DNA from: Primula veris
Lineage: Eukaryota > Streptophyta > Magnoliopsida > Ericales > Primulaceae
Assembly: GCA_963682055.1 (NCBI GenBank)
Contig: OY821745.1
Location: forward strand, 31,059,342-31,123,341
Length of the DNA stretch: 64,000 nucleotides
Direction of reading: 5' to 3'
Shown piece by piece: positions 14,922-25,995 of the stretch. The number at the start of each line of letters is the position of its first letter. Position 1 is the first letter of the stretch. The notes beneath the pieces are model-generated. The model worked only from the letters and a program-made list of their open reading frames with translations, did not search any database and was not told where the DNA came from. The position numbers were made by a program, and so were the translations under genes.

Positions 14922-16956
14922 TCATTTATGAGTACAAAGACGAATTGGAAGCCCTTGAGTTGGCCTTGGAAGTGGGTCGATTACGACCTTTTCATTTGGA
15001 ATCAATTTCTCCCATTTGAACTTCGTCACAACATTATGTATAAAAACGAGCATAACTAATCTCGCGTACTCGTTTCCAGGACACATACGTGGTCCCCCGC
15101 CGAAAGGAATAAATGTATACGGAGGGGGTCCGTTTCCTTCAAATCTCGATGGATCAAATTTATCCGGATTTGGAAAGTACTCGGGGTTTCTATGCGTCGT
15201 TTGGGCTATCAAATGCAACTGCAGAAAAAATTAATCACATGAAACCTTAACTATTTTTTCTTCCATATATGGGACTTGTCATGTTTGTGCCCGAATCTAC
15301 ACACTTTTTTTTTATATTGGACATGACGCTACCATAATTTTGAATTCGTACCCTTAATCTTGTTCGTTTTTTCTCTTTTGTACACTTCCATAATTTCGCT
15401 AATTTTAAACTGAAAAAAACTAAGGATATCTAGAGTTTTTCTTCATACATTTGCCCGACAACCTATATGTCAGTTAAATTTTTTCCCTTGAAAAATTAAC
15501 GAAGTTTACAGAAGATGTAAAGCTGTAATTAGTATACTAAGTAAAAGAACATGGTAGCTTCGTGTACAAAATAAAAATAGAAAATGTGTATAGCCCAGAA
15601 CAGAAAATATCCGTCAATATAACTAAGTTTTAATTCTAACAAGTCAGAAACTGGAAAAACTGAAGAAAAATAAAGGATATACCTTCCATCCTTTGGGGAT
15701 TAAGTATCCAGCATAGGTGAAATCAGTGATAGCTTCTCTGAATGTTCCGAAAGAAGGAGGCCTTAATCTCAGTACTTCGTTTGCGACATTCCATGAATAT
15801 TTCATCTTTTTAATATCTTCCCAATTGAGCATATCGTTCCCACTCTTCAAGTCAGCAATCTCTTTTTGCTCTTAAATCCATTTTATTACACAAAAAGATA
15901 ACAAACATAATGAGAACTGGCTAAAATATTCCGCAATAACCCAAAACTAAGTTTATTTATCAATTTTATTTATGTCACAAATGAAAAATTACCTCGTAAC
16001 ACTTCGTGAAATACATCAGGAAGCTCTGCGAGATACATCATAATGAAGGTTAACGCGACATTAAGGGTGTGAGTACCAGCATGTAATAACCCTACTATAG
16101 TACTAGCAATATCGGATACAGTCAAAAATTGTTCAAGTTTATCGTTTGATATTAGCATGTGGGACAATAAATCTCTTTCTTTTTCGAATCCCTTATTTTC
16201 CAAAAGATCACTTTTCCGCTTCTTGATAATCTCTTCTAGTTGTTTTCGCATTCGCTTAGATGCTTTTACAGCGCGGTTAAAAGGTGTTCCCGGAAAATCA
16301 ATAGCCAATGAAACAGTCCCAGCTGCAATATCCCCGAACAATTTTCCAAGTTCTTCGATTTCGTCTAAATCATCGATACTTAGAAAAAGTCGACAAGCTA
16401 AAATAAATGTGAATTTGGTAACAGAAGGAGAAACCTCGATTTCATCACGGTCCCATTCTTTCACTAAAAACCGTTTCATCATCGAGTCCATTGTTCCTAT
16501 GTGTTTCATGATTGAATCTAGTTTTAGAAATGGTTGAAGAATTTTTCGTACTTTGGTAGAGTCTTCTTTCATAAAATCATTGTTTGATTTTGGGAAGATT
16601 TTGTTAATGGCTTTAGGCCACCAGAGTTGGACTAGCTTGTTTTCGCTTGAAAAGAGGAATTTATTCCCCTCGGCCCCAATAAAAATAGCCATTTTTTCTC
16701 CGATAAGCGATGTCTTGAAGACTTTGGTGGCATATTTTTCCGCCCTTTCTCTGACAAATTTCTCAGGAATACAATTTTTCAGTTTGAGAAAATAATCGAA
16801 GTTTTCACCGATCAAAGGCCAACCTGCGTTTCCGGGTGGAAATTTGCTGTTATTGCCACTTTGGCTATCTAACTTGACTAAAAGAAAGTAGAGGAAAGGC
16901 AAAATAAAGAGAATAATAACACAAGGAAGAAGAGATAGAAAGCAAAAGTTTTCCAT
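14922..16956 (-). CDS. CYP716-like cytochrome P450, gene A (3 exons)
   Basis: A microsomal P450 of the CYP85 clan, closest in pattern to the CYP716 family of triterpene and diterpene oxidases. Exons on the minus strand are 16956-15993, 15870-15683 and 15218-14922; all junctions are GT-AG and the product is 482 residues, normal for CYP716. An N-terminal membrane anchor (about 1-30) precedes the proline hinge and GWPLIGE. The K-helix ExxR is EVLR (353-356), PERF is represented by FDPSRF, and the haem loop is [10 protein letters not shown] with Cys430. The I-helix is LLHAGTHTL (AGTHT at 293-297), with His in place of the usual Asp. I start at the ATG at 16956; the TTG two codons upstream is not a credible start. 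Substrate is unknown. The GGPPS neighbour makes a diterpenoid possible, while most CYP716 enzymes act on triterpenes. Confidence 0.9.
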
Positions 16957-18040
16957 TGTCAATTACTGTAGAGTGACTCAGTTATGAACTTTGTGGCACT
17001 GCATTATTTTAGAGATTTTAAGATGCATTAGACAGATAATAAGTACAAAATACCAAGTTGAATTAGTCCAACCTAGGCTGACTGTAAAGAGCATAGATTA
17101 ACATGAACTAGCTGTATCTTTTGAGAAATTAAGTTCCTAGAGATCACAAATCTAATAAGTATCCAAGAAAAATAATAGTTCTAATTTTAGTGGGGTTGAT
17201 CCAAACAAAAAGAAGGAAATATACAAAGGAGTAGGACAATATACCAACCCATGCCATGTGACTTAGAAGTTGGAACATCTTCTATCAAGAATTAAGAGCA
17301 TAAGTCTCTTTTACATTGCTTTTAATTTTGTAAAGTAGGATAGATTAGAATCCCTTTTTAACTAATGTTTAAGAAAAGCAAAAATATAACTAAATCGCTT
17401 TTGCAAGAGTTTCAATAAAAGCGTAAAAAATGCAAAAAGCGTAAAAAGCGAAAGCTTTCTCAAAATATAAAGCAGGTAAGTGAGCCTTTTTCAATCTTTA
17501 AATCGAGATTTAATCGAAGTTTCCCCCTTTGAAGCAAGCTTTTTAAAACAGTGCTTTTAACATTAAACTACTTGAGCGTGGAACATTTTTTTAATTTCCG
17601 GTAAAAAGAATTCTTTTTCTAAGAAAGGGTTTCTAATTATCTGAGCGATTTTATGCCTTTCATAAACTAATTCATTTGTAGAATCAAAATTTTCAGACAC
17701 TGCCAGTAAAATATTACAAGAAACTATTTCTTAAAAGGATAAACAACCTTTTCGAGGATAATTCATGCATGCATATTGCCAATGCCATACTTATAATTTA
17801 GAATATTCATTACATCTTCATTATTGCCATGTCTATAATATACAATGTTTATTACACATCGATCACTAATTCAATGAATAATTTTATTGAACAAATCCTA
17901 ACAGGTAGACTTGGAATGGCTTTTATGGAGCGTGATAAATGTATCCAAAAGTTCAAAACTTCCAAAAGTTCAAAACTTCCGGATTTATGCAAATTAGATG
18001 TCACTGAGCTTGGCCTTGCAAGTGGATCAAATAAAATCTT
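16957..18040. other. Upstream region of P450 gene A
   Basis: The first few hundred bases on the minus strand should hold the promoter of gene A, but no clear TATA box is called. Around 17395-17460 there is a short imperfect repeat of AAAAGCGTAAAAA. No other gene is seen. Confidence 0.4.
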
Positions 18041-18048
18041 CTCATAAG

Positions 18049-18468
18049 CGGGGGCGGAATCAGGATAATTTTTTTCAAAGGACCGTGGTGTAAAAAATAT
18101 GTCGAATAGAAAAAAATAGGATCTAATACAAATATTTTTTTTTTATATTTTCAACGTAGTATAAAGTAAATATGAAGTAAAGATAAATGACATTAGACAA
18201 TAAAATAATTTTTTTATGTAATCTTATTTGAGAAAATACAATGGGTATTTAGAAATTTGGTAAAAACAATCTAGCATGATTTGAACTGCTAACTTTCGAC
18301 TACCTTATGGTCTAATTTTACCATTACACCAGCAACTATTTTGTTTAATTAGGGGGACCATCAATGTATATATCTCAGATTTTTTTAATTACATGTATAA
18401 AAAAATAAATTAAAAATATTCGCCGGGTGGTCACGGTCACCCCCGGCCCTCCCTTGGGTCCACCCCTG
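18049..18468 (-). mobile_element. hAT-ended non-autonomous element with tRNA-like segment
   Basis: It is flanked by a perfect 8 bp duplication, ctcataag (18041-18048 and 18469-18476). Its ends are CGGGGGCGGA and, inverted, CAGGGGTGGA. The interior, read on the minus strand, has GGTGTAATGGTA and CAGTTCAAATC, which resemble the A and B boxes of a tRNA promoter. A related element is at 28801-29059. The 8 bp duplication argues for hAT-type insertion; the tRNA-like part recalls SINEs. Confidence 0.75.
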
Positions 18469-18476
18469 CTCATAAG

Positions 18477-19425
18477 ATAACCAGCTTCTCTGATTTTAAT
18501 TTTTTTTTAATTAATTGTGGGAAAAACCCATATTTTATTTTTTATTGATATTGATAAATAAAATGCGAGGAAAAAACCCCACTACAAAAGATGATGAAAA
18601 GTACTGAAACTGTTACATCCGCAAAGCGACAGCTTAGAAACATATAATTAGAAACTTTAGAGGCCCAATTGAACAAATATTTAAGGACCCGACTAAGCAA
18701 AACTTCAGGAGGCTTGAGGTGCCACGTATGTTTATTCAGAGTCAAAACACTTCCCATCTTCATAATTCATTTTTCGGAAAAAAAATAGATTTAGTATACT
18801 GTATTATCAGTTTTTAACGATTTAGATACCAGACTACCAAAGTTAACAATTTACGTACTGAACTATCATAATATTCACAATTCAGGTAATGCCGTTAATT
18901 TAGTTGAATGAAAGTTAGTTTAATTTTTTATTTTATTCATATTATTTGTAATTTGTATAAATTTAATCATATATTTTCGAAACATTACAATTTACAATAT
19001 TTCTACTAAAAAACACACACATATATATACATAATAAGTATCTCAGTTTAAAAAACATATTATTTGACTAGATTTTCTTTGTTTTTTTTCTAAAATAAAA
19101 AAAATTATAATTTTTTTTACACTTTCCCTAAAACGAAAATAAAGTAAGTTTTAGATTTATGACATTCGAGCAAAAATTATTTGAGGCCACATCACTATTT
19201 GAATACTTTCATGAAAAAACAGTAACAAAATTGCTATTTTTTTTAAAAAAAAGTATTTATTTTTTGTAAATAGAATATATTTGTCAAATATTTATAATTT
19301 CTTTTTATACACAAAAATCATCTACAATTTACATTATTTGCAATAATATGTATACATGCATTATATTATATATATTTTTATACATACATTCATATAACAT
19401 ATATGTGTGTGTGTGTGTATTATAT

Positions 19426-19463
<38 letters not shown>

Positions 19464-19729
19464 ATAATTGTATATTTTTAAATTTATACTAATTAAAATG
19501 AGACATTTCATAAAATTAAGGACTACATTTATACAAGTTATAAAGAATATGACCAAAATAAAAAGTAAAACTAAATTTCATCAAACGATATAACATTCAA
19601 TTGTTAACTTTCGTAGCATACAACCTAAATTGTTAACTGTATTTCCCCCCTCATTTTTCTCTCTCTTAGGTTACGGCTTCAAACTTTTGTCTTTCGCTTA
19701 AATTCATCTCATCCCCACCCGAGCGAAAA
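18477..19729. other. AT-rich region, probable further inverted-repeat element and microsatellite
   Basis: GTTAACAATTT-type sequences occur near 18850 and, inverted, near 19600-19640, suggesting another decayed fold-back element spanning about 18790-19645. Inside it is a (GT)n run (19404-19418) followed by an (AT)n run (about 19428-19460). No gene is seen. Confidence 0.4.
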
Positions 19730-20122
19730 TTAGGTATTCATCTTATCCATGGCAATACAACATTTTATCTCACTGGGGAAATCTTCGATACGTCTAGAGA
19801 TGATTGGACTTGTTAGGTCTATTGCAATTTTTGCCAAATAATCCGCCATTTCGGTAGCTTCTCTGCAATTGTGTTGGATATTCGCCCTCCGTTCTTTCAA
19901 CAAGTATTTTATTTCTTTTACAGTGTCTCTTATCCTCCAAGAAATTTCACCCTTGTCATTACATATGTTGGCCATAATTAGCGAGTCTGTCTCAATAATA
20001 ATATTGTCCTTGTGAATTAAACCCGTTTTTAAACCTTCATAAATAACAACAATAATAATATTCTCCTTGTGAATTAAACCCGTTTTTAAACCTTCATAAA
20101 TAGCAAAGGCCTCCACCATCAC
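19730..20122 (-). pseudogene. RNase H-like domain fragment of a LINE-type reverse transcriptase
   Basis: The minus-strand frame contains VEAFAIYEGLKTGL, IIIETDSLIM, a tryptophan-containing IRDTVKEIKYLL and the terminal REATEMADYLAKIA. That is the plant RNase H-like (RVT_3) pattern found at the C-terminus of non-LTR retrotransposon proteins and of stand-alone relics. The segment IYEGLKTGLIHK is present twice in tandem (duplication of about 57 bp), which breaks the domain. Together with the fragment at 20605-20965 it is the remains of one LINE, split by the repeat at 20200-20580. Confidence 0.7.
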
Positions 20123-20199
20123 GATTGAACTATCATAAACTTTTTAGCAATTTTTTTTTTTTTTAAATAATGTAATTTTGTATGTTACATTTTTGTTTT

Positions 20200-20580
20200 A
20201 ATGTTTTGGAATCAACATCGAACGATTAACGCTACAGTAAATTTAGTCCATTATTATTTAGGGTGTGGCACATACTAAAAATCTAACACATATTTATGAA
20301 CCCAAAAATATTTATCATAAAATTAATTCAAAATTAAAACTAAAAAATACTAAAAACCTAACACATGTTATAATGAACCCAAAAATATCTACCCTAAAAT
20401 TAATTTAAAATTAAAACTAAAAAATACTATTGATTGGCACACCCTAAATAATAGTGCATTTTGGAATGAACATCGAACGATTAACACTATCGTGAATCTA
20501 GTACACTATTATTTTGGTTGTGTCACATGCTAAAAAACTAACACTTATTAATGAACCCAAAAATATACTAAATGGATTCA
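20200..20580. repeat. Dispersed MITE-like repeat, one full and one partial copy
   Basis: The core has inverted ends TATTATTTAGGGTGTG (about 20250) and CACACCCTAAATAATA (about 20440). A flanking segment, TTTTGGAATGAACATCGAAC, is repeated at 20455, followed by a truncated second copy. The same family is at 30500-30765. Confidence 0.7.
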
Positions 20581-20604
20581 AACCGGATTGATTTTGCTGA
20601 CTTA

Positions 20605-20965
20605 AAAATTCAAAACAGACTGTCTTGAATTTTTGAGAGCCACGGATTTTATTGCTTATGAAAATACTCCCATACCTTACTGGCTATAAGACCTTCACTA
20701 AATAGATGTTCCAACTTCTCTTCTTATTTTTTGCAGCAGTCACATTGAGAACCTAATTGCACCTGGAATTTCCTTATAGCGGGATATATAGGAATGGCTT
20801 TGTTACGAATTCTCCACACACCCATTGAGATTTTCAAATTATATCCTTTTTCCACATGCATTTATTAAGCCAGTTAATGTTGCTCTTATCTCTAATAATG
20901 TTATAAGCTGAGCTTAAGGTGAAATTACCATTATCATTTTTCATCCAAATAAGAGCGTCCTTTTG
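20605..20965 (-). pseudogene. LINE zinc-binding (zf-RVT) region remnant
   Basis: Read on the minus strand, one frame gives DALIWMKNDNGNFTLSSAYN, the start of the zf-RVT region that follows reverse transcriptase in plant LINEs. Decayed, stop-interrupted sequence follows. Its order relative to the RNase H fragment at 19730-20122 is as expected for one LINE ORF2. Confidence 0.55.
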
Positions 20966-20966
20966 A

Positions 20967-22044
20967 GATAATATCACTTTACTGTCCTGAATTTTTGTTC
21001 ATATTTATTTCAGTGACTTGATTTTCAAAAATATTGAATTGGTGACTCATGTTTCACATATACTTTGATTTAGTGACCTTCTTAACTTCACAAGTTTTAA
21101 ACAATTGTAATACAGGCCACTTAGTTTAAAAATTAATAAAATAGACACCGATTCGTTGAAAATAACAAAATTAACTATTTAATTTTACAATTTTTGTAAA
21201 ACACACGTTTTTCAATAAGCAAACTTTTCTTTATAATATATATAATTTTAAACATAATTTTTGTTCTTCTCAGAAATGTTTTAATTTGTAAAAGAATTGT
21301 TTTAATCAGTAAAAATTACACTACATCCGTAAATAATTTTTGATAATTAAAGAAAAGTGTACGGATTAATATTAAAAATTATATGGTAAATTACAGAAAA
21401 TTATTTAAGAAAATTACACGGAGTTATCGCACATAAAATTTTACGTTCTCATGACTTCAGCATGAACTTATACTATTTTTTTCTTAACAAAAAGGTTCAC
21501 AAAAATACAAATTAGCACTTTTACCAGACTATCAAATAATAAAGATACGCGTAGTGTAATTTTCTTTAATATTAATCAGTAAAAAAAAATTAATTACCAA
21601 AAATTATTTTCGGATGTAGTGTAGTTTTTGCGGATTAAAACAATTTTTTACGGATTAAAACATTTCTGAAAAGAAAAAAAAAATTAAATGTAGTGTTTAT
21701 TTTGTTGAAAAAATTGTATTTAAAGTCGTTTTTTTTTTTAAAAATTATGTCTAAAATTGTATATATTATGAAGAAAAGTTTGCTAATTAGAAAGCGTGTG
21801 TTTTACAAAAATTGTAAAATTAAAGAGTTAATTTTATCATTTTCAACAAATCGGTATCTATTTTATTAATTTTCAAACTAAGTGGGCCGTATTTCAATTG
21901 TTTAAAACTTGTGAAGTTAAGGAGGTCAATAAATCAAATTATATGTGAAACATGGGTCAGCAATTCAACATTTTTGAAAGTGGTCATTAAAATAAATAAA
22001 ATAAATATGACCCAAAACTCAGAGCAATAAAGTGATATTAACCC
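20967..22044. mobile_element. Fold-back element with inverted arms of about 450 bp
   Basis: The left arm (about 20967-21420) and right arm (about 21590-22044) are reverse complements with few indels. The outer end is TAATATCACTTTA, and matching blocks include AACTTCACAAGTTTTAAACA and TTTTTGTAAAACACACG. The centre is short and AT-rich. There is no coding capacity and no target duplication that I can identify. It interrupts the upstream side of the LINE remnant. Confidence 0.75.
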
Positions 22045-22471
22045 TCCTCTTCATTAGTAAATAATTTCGGTTCTTTTCTCACTCTATTCCTAATTTTCAC
22101 AGAAATGTCTTCTATTTTTCATTTCCCATTCTCATCAATATAATGATTCAATCTTGTGTTTTTAGGCACACACTCTTCATTAAAAGAACCATTTCCGCTC
22201 AAGTTATTCAGGTTAAAGTCTACTTCTCCTTTTCCAACATTCCATCTCATACATTTTCCATCTATTTCTGCATATTTTTGCCATTTTTCTTCACACTGTA
22301 GAACCTATTTTAGCATTTTTACAACAATTCTCTTGGCATTTTTACAACTTCAAAACACACAGTATAAAATATTCATTGTAGCGACTCGCATGATATATTA
22401 GTGTACAATTCCGTAATTATAAAAGAAATTTACAACTCTGAAAAATAACAACGCGAGGTTGTTGAAATTAC
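22045..22471. other. Intergenic DNA before the P450 fragments
   Basis: Nothing recognisable. The 81-codon open frame at 22156-22401 has no family features. Confidence 0.4.
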
Positions 22472-22659
22472 CTTCCATCCTTTAGGAACGGAATGTCCAG
22501 CATATCTAGGTAAAGACTGACGTAGCCTCAATGTCCCAAATATTGGCGGATACAGCCTTAGAACTTCACTCGCAACATTCCATGAATATTTCATCTTCCT
22601 CATGTCCTCCCAGTTAAGCAACTCGTTCAGTTCTTTTACATTTACTATCTCCGTTTGCT
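22472..22659 (-). pseudogene. P450 exon 2 fragment (K-helix), minus strand
   Basis: This matches exon 2 of the two intact P450 genes: same length (188 bp), intact AG acceptor and GT donor, and [20 protein letters not shown] around the ExxR. The region equivalent to [15 protein letters not shown] reads [15 protein letters not shown], which looks like two compensating indels. Exon 1 is absent upstream, and exon 3 lies on the opposite strand at 22759. Confidence 0.85.
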
Positions 22660-22758
22660 CTTTTCCAAGGCAAAATAAATAGTTTGGTATGATCTTGAAG
22701 ATTTATAAACGGGATTGTTTTGGTTGCAAGTATTAAGCATATAAGCTGGGATACGTAG

Positions 22759-23154
22759 TTACACTGGGATGCGTATTCCACGCGCACAAACCCAAAGTAT
22801 TTTCCAGAACCCGAAAAGTTTGATCCTTCGAGATTTGAAGGAAATGGGCCGATCCCCTACAGTTACGTGCCTTTTGGAGGTGGCCCGCGTATGTGTCCTG
22901 GTAATGAGTATGCAAAATTAGTCATTCTCGTTTTTATGCATAATGTTGTGGTAAAATTTAGATTGGAGATGTTGGTGCCTAATGAAAAGGTTGTATATGA
23001 ACCACATCCAAAGCCTGAACAAGGGCTTCCAATTAAACTCATATTGCAATCGTTTCTTTCTCTTTGGAAGCTTGTTTTCATATTAAATCTGAAACGTGTA
23101 CTGAAACCGCTATCGAAGGGTATTGTTTGCTCTTTTACCAGGCTTTTTAATTAA
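22759..23154 (+). pseudogene. P450 exon 3 fragment (haem loop), inverted relative to exon 2
   Basis: After a TAG acceptor the plus strand reads [28 protein letters not shown] and the full haem loop [14 protein letters not shown]. It continues to [11 protein letters not shown] and then a non-homologous tail with a stop at 23154. The frame is open throughout. Exon 2 of the same kind is only 100 bp away on the minus strand, so an inversion has separated them. Without exons 1 and 2 it cannot make a P450. Confidence 0.85.
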
Positions 23155-24100
23155 ATTGTATGGAAACAAAAAGGCTAGCTCTAGTTCATTATTAGTAAAG
23201 TTTTTTGCGTTCTCAGCAAAAAAACAAAAAAAAACAAACATAAAGTTTGCATCATTTGAGATGTTGCATACTTGCATTCTATTAATAATATATTGCTTCG
23301 ATTTTAGAGTGCTGATGCAACAATGATGATGCAGCCATTCGATCGCAACCAAACTTTGCTCAAGTCAAAGTTATAGCTACAATTAACTTGCAGTATTCAA
23401 TATTCAGTACATATCATACATAAAGTATAGGGCTAAAATTAAAATAGCCTTACAGCTATAATCAAGGGTCCATATTTCCCTTGGTACAAAAAAGATCGTA
23501 TACATATAAATCTTAATTCTACCCGTATTTTGTATCCATTCCGTACCCCCTTAAGTTTTTAATCCAAAAAAATTATTCAAAAAAATTCAAAAAATACTAT
23601 AATTATAATTAGACACGTATCTATATTCCAATAAAATTTTTTTTTACGAAAAATTCAAATATGATTTATTTTGGAATTAAAATAAGAAATAGTGTAAATT
23701 AAAACCAAAATATAAAAAAATAATATAACTTAACATTATGTCTATAAAATATGTTTAGAATACGTTGTATAAGTTTATAAGCATAAAAAAAAAAGTTATA
23801 AAAATTCAAAGTTTAAGTGAAAATAGCTAACAGGATACGAAATGTGCTACAAATTAGAGGTAAAAGATTTGAATCGTATTTGACCACCACTAGAGGAGTG
23901 CCCTTTTTAAAAGATCAATTACCAGCTTACCATAAATATCATGAGAGCTTTAGATCACTGAAGGATTTGTTCCCTATTACAGTACTTATAATTTAGCATC
24001 AGAAATGACCTCAAATTCATCTGAAATTGTTACCGAAAGAAACAATGAAAAAAAAACATACCGACTAAATAAATAACAAGCTCAGGGATTGTGAGCATAA
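23155..24100. other. Intergenic DNA within the P450 array
   Basis: AT-rich sequence with no gene or named repeat recognised. Confidence 0.4.
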
Positions 24101-24109
24101 ATAAGTATC

Positions 24110-24515
24110 AGAAGTCCTTGAGTTGGCCTTGGGGGTGGATCACTTGCAACGTTCGTATTACGAATCAATTTCTCTAATCTAAAATTTGTCACCACATGAT
24201 GCACAACACAAGTATTTCTAACCGGGGATACACATTACCAGGACAACTATGAGGCCCCCTCCGAAGAATATCGAGAGGTCAAACTTTTCCGGATCTGGAA
24301 AATACTTTGAATCTTTGTGCGAGTACATCCAATGTAACTGTAATATCCAGGACTTAATTTATCAAAGTTTTTGTTAGTTAATTACCTTCGAACCATATCA
24401 AAGTCAGTAATGGATTCTATGTATGTTACAAAAGCTGGTGATCTCACTGATACTTCATTCGCTACATTCCACTGAGTATTTTGCAAATGGTTTAGGTTCT
24501 TTTCACCTTATAGCA
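24110..24515 (-). pseudogene. Degenerate P450 remnant (exons 2 and 3)
   Basis: On the minus strand, 24515-24384 resembles exon 2 (WNVANEV, RSPAF, ITDF) but has lost the ExxR arginine and most of the end. Bases 24337-24110 resemble exon 3 ([10 protein letters not shown], then a deletion into FFGGG), with the haem Cys region frameshifted and several stops. The exon order is normal. Its closest resemblance is to gene B (24.5 kb and 26 kb share RSPAF), suggesting tandem duplication. Exon 1 is missing. Confidence 0.8.
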
Positions 24516-24720
24516 TATCAATTTGATCTTTATGCCAGCACATGCAACTACAACAACTATTAACGTATTATCTTAAACATCACACAATTAAAATGGAGTC
24601 TTGCACAATTTGACGAACCTAAGTTTGTCCTTCTCTATTCAAAAACAAGAAGTAATATTATACTAGCTATAAAGCTCTGATCACAAAATAAATTACATTT
24701 TTTTATCACCCCATGAACTC

Positions 24721-24935
24721 AGGGGCCGAACAAGGGGGGCAAGGGACCCCAAAAATTTTAATTTTTTTTTTTTTTATATAGACAAATTCGGATATTTAAG
24801 CTTTTATACATTTATAGCCTCCAAATAAACAAATAGTAACTTAGTTCAAATAATAAACATAAAATTTTTGTGTTACAAAGTCACTAGTTCGAATCTTATG
24901 GCTATTTTTTACTCTTCATTTAATTAAAATCCGCT
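24721..24935. mobile_element. Probable partial copy of the hAT-ended tRNA-like element
   Basis: It begins CAGGGGCCGAACAAGGGGGG, similar to the ends at 18049 and 28801, and contains ACTAGTTCGAATCTT resembling a tRNA B box. The opposite terminus was not found. Confidence 0.45.
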
Positions 24936-25995
24936 TGCTCTTTGATTTCTCTATTGATTAATTGCATATTTAAAGTACTACTATAAGGTTTTATAAATAA
25001 ATGTTTTTGCGTAGTTTTACAACAAAGTTTAAACTAATAAATTCGTATTTTTAATTATTTTTTCTGTATCGTTTGAAATTTTTAGATCAATTGACAAGTT
25101 AGTTAAGTTTTAATCTTCAGATTTTTTTTAGTTTTTTATACAGTTTATTGTTATTGTACTAACAAAAAAAAAAATCAACGTTTTAAATTTTTAGATCAAT
25201 AGACAGGTCACCTAAGTTTTAAACTCCAGATTTTTTTTGTTTTTTATATTGTACCAAAATTTGTCGCTACCAGGTATTTTATCGGTTTCCATATACCATG
25301 GCTTATATATATGGGATATCAATGCCCAACTCCAATCTTAGGATATCTATAATTATGCTATATCGGCAGCAATAGGAAACTGTGACGTACTCGTTAGGTA
25401 GACCTGCAATTTGATTCGATCTTTGTGCATATTGTACACCTTGATCAGCTCAACACAAGGGTACCACCGAAATAACAAGATTCATCGGAGATACACATTG
25501 AATATCCCTCTTTCTCTGCATGCAAAAAGAGTAACCACCAGTTCTGATTGGTATGTAGCTTGTTTCGAAGTGTTTTTGTCTCTTGACATACACATATACA
25601 CATGAATGAAGATCAAACTATTACTCCAACACACATGACACAGGCATTGTTCATGTTACTACAAAAGTAAAATTGGCACGTAATTTCCGTAATTAATTTA
25701 ATACAAACACATAACAATCTTACAACAAACTCTATGGGTTTTATAAAAACAAGAAAATCGGGAAATGTATCATTTAAAAGACTACCAAAAGGAGAAGGCT
25801 CGTTAGAAAGACCAGTTGCAACAAGAAACTTGAGAGCTCTAGCCAACATCAGAACTAAAAATATCAAAGTAAAACCTTACATGATTTTGTTAATTTATTT
25901 GTCCCAAGTCCCACCATCAGAAGTGAATACGACTCATAAGGAACCAGAGAAAACAACGAGTAAAAAAACATACAGCGAAAAAGAAAAGAAGAAGT
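24936..25995. other. Region downstream of P450 gene B
   Basis: A local duplication of about 75 bp is seen (near 25075-25150 and 25180-25250). At 25251-25275 there are 25 bases identical to the GGPPS intron-exon 2 boundary. The rest, including the open frames at 25411 and 25734, shows no gene. Confidence 0.45.

Noticed and set aside
16157..16795. Plus-strand open frames opposite P450 gene A exon 1
   Set aside because: Antisense shadows of a long coding exon; the same is true at 27337-27636 for gene B.
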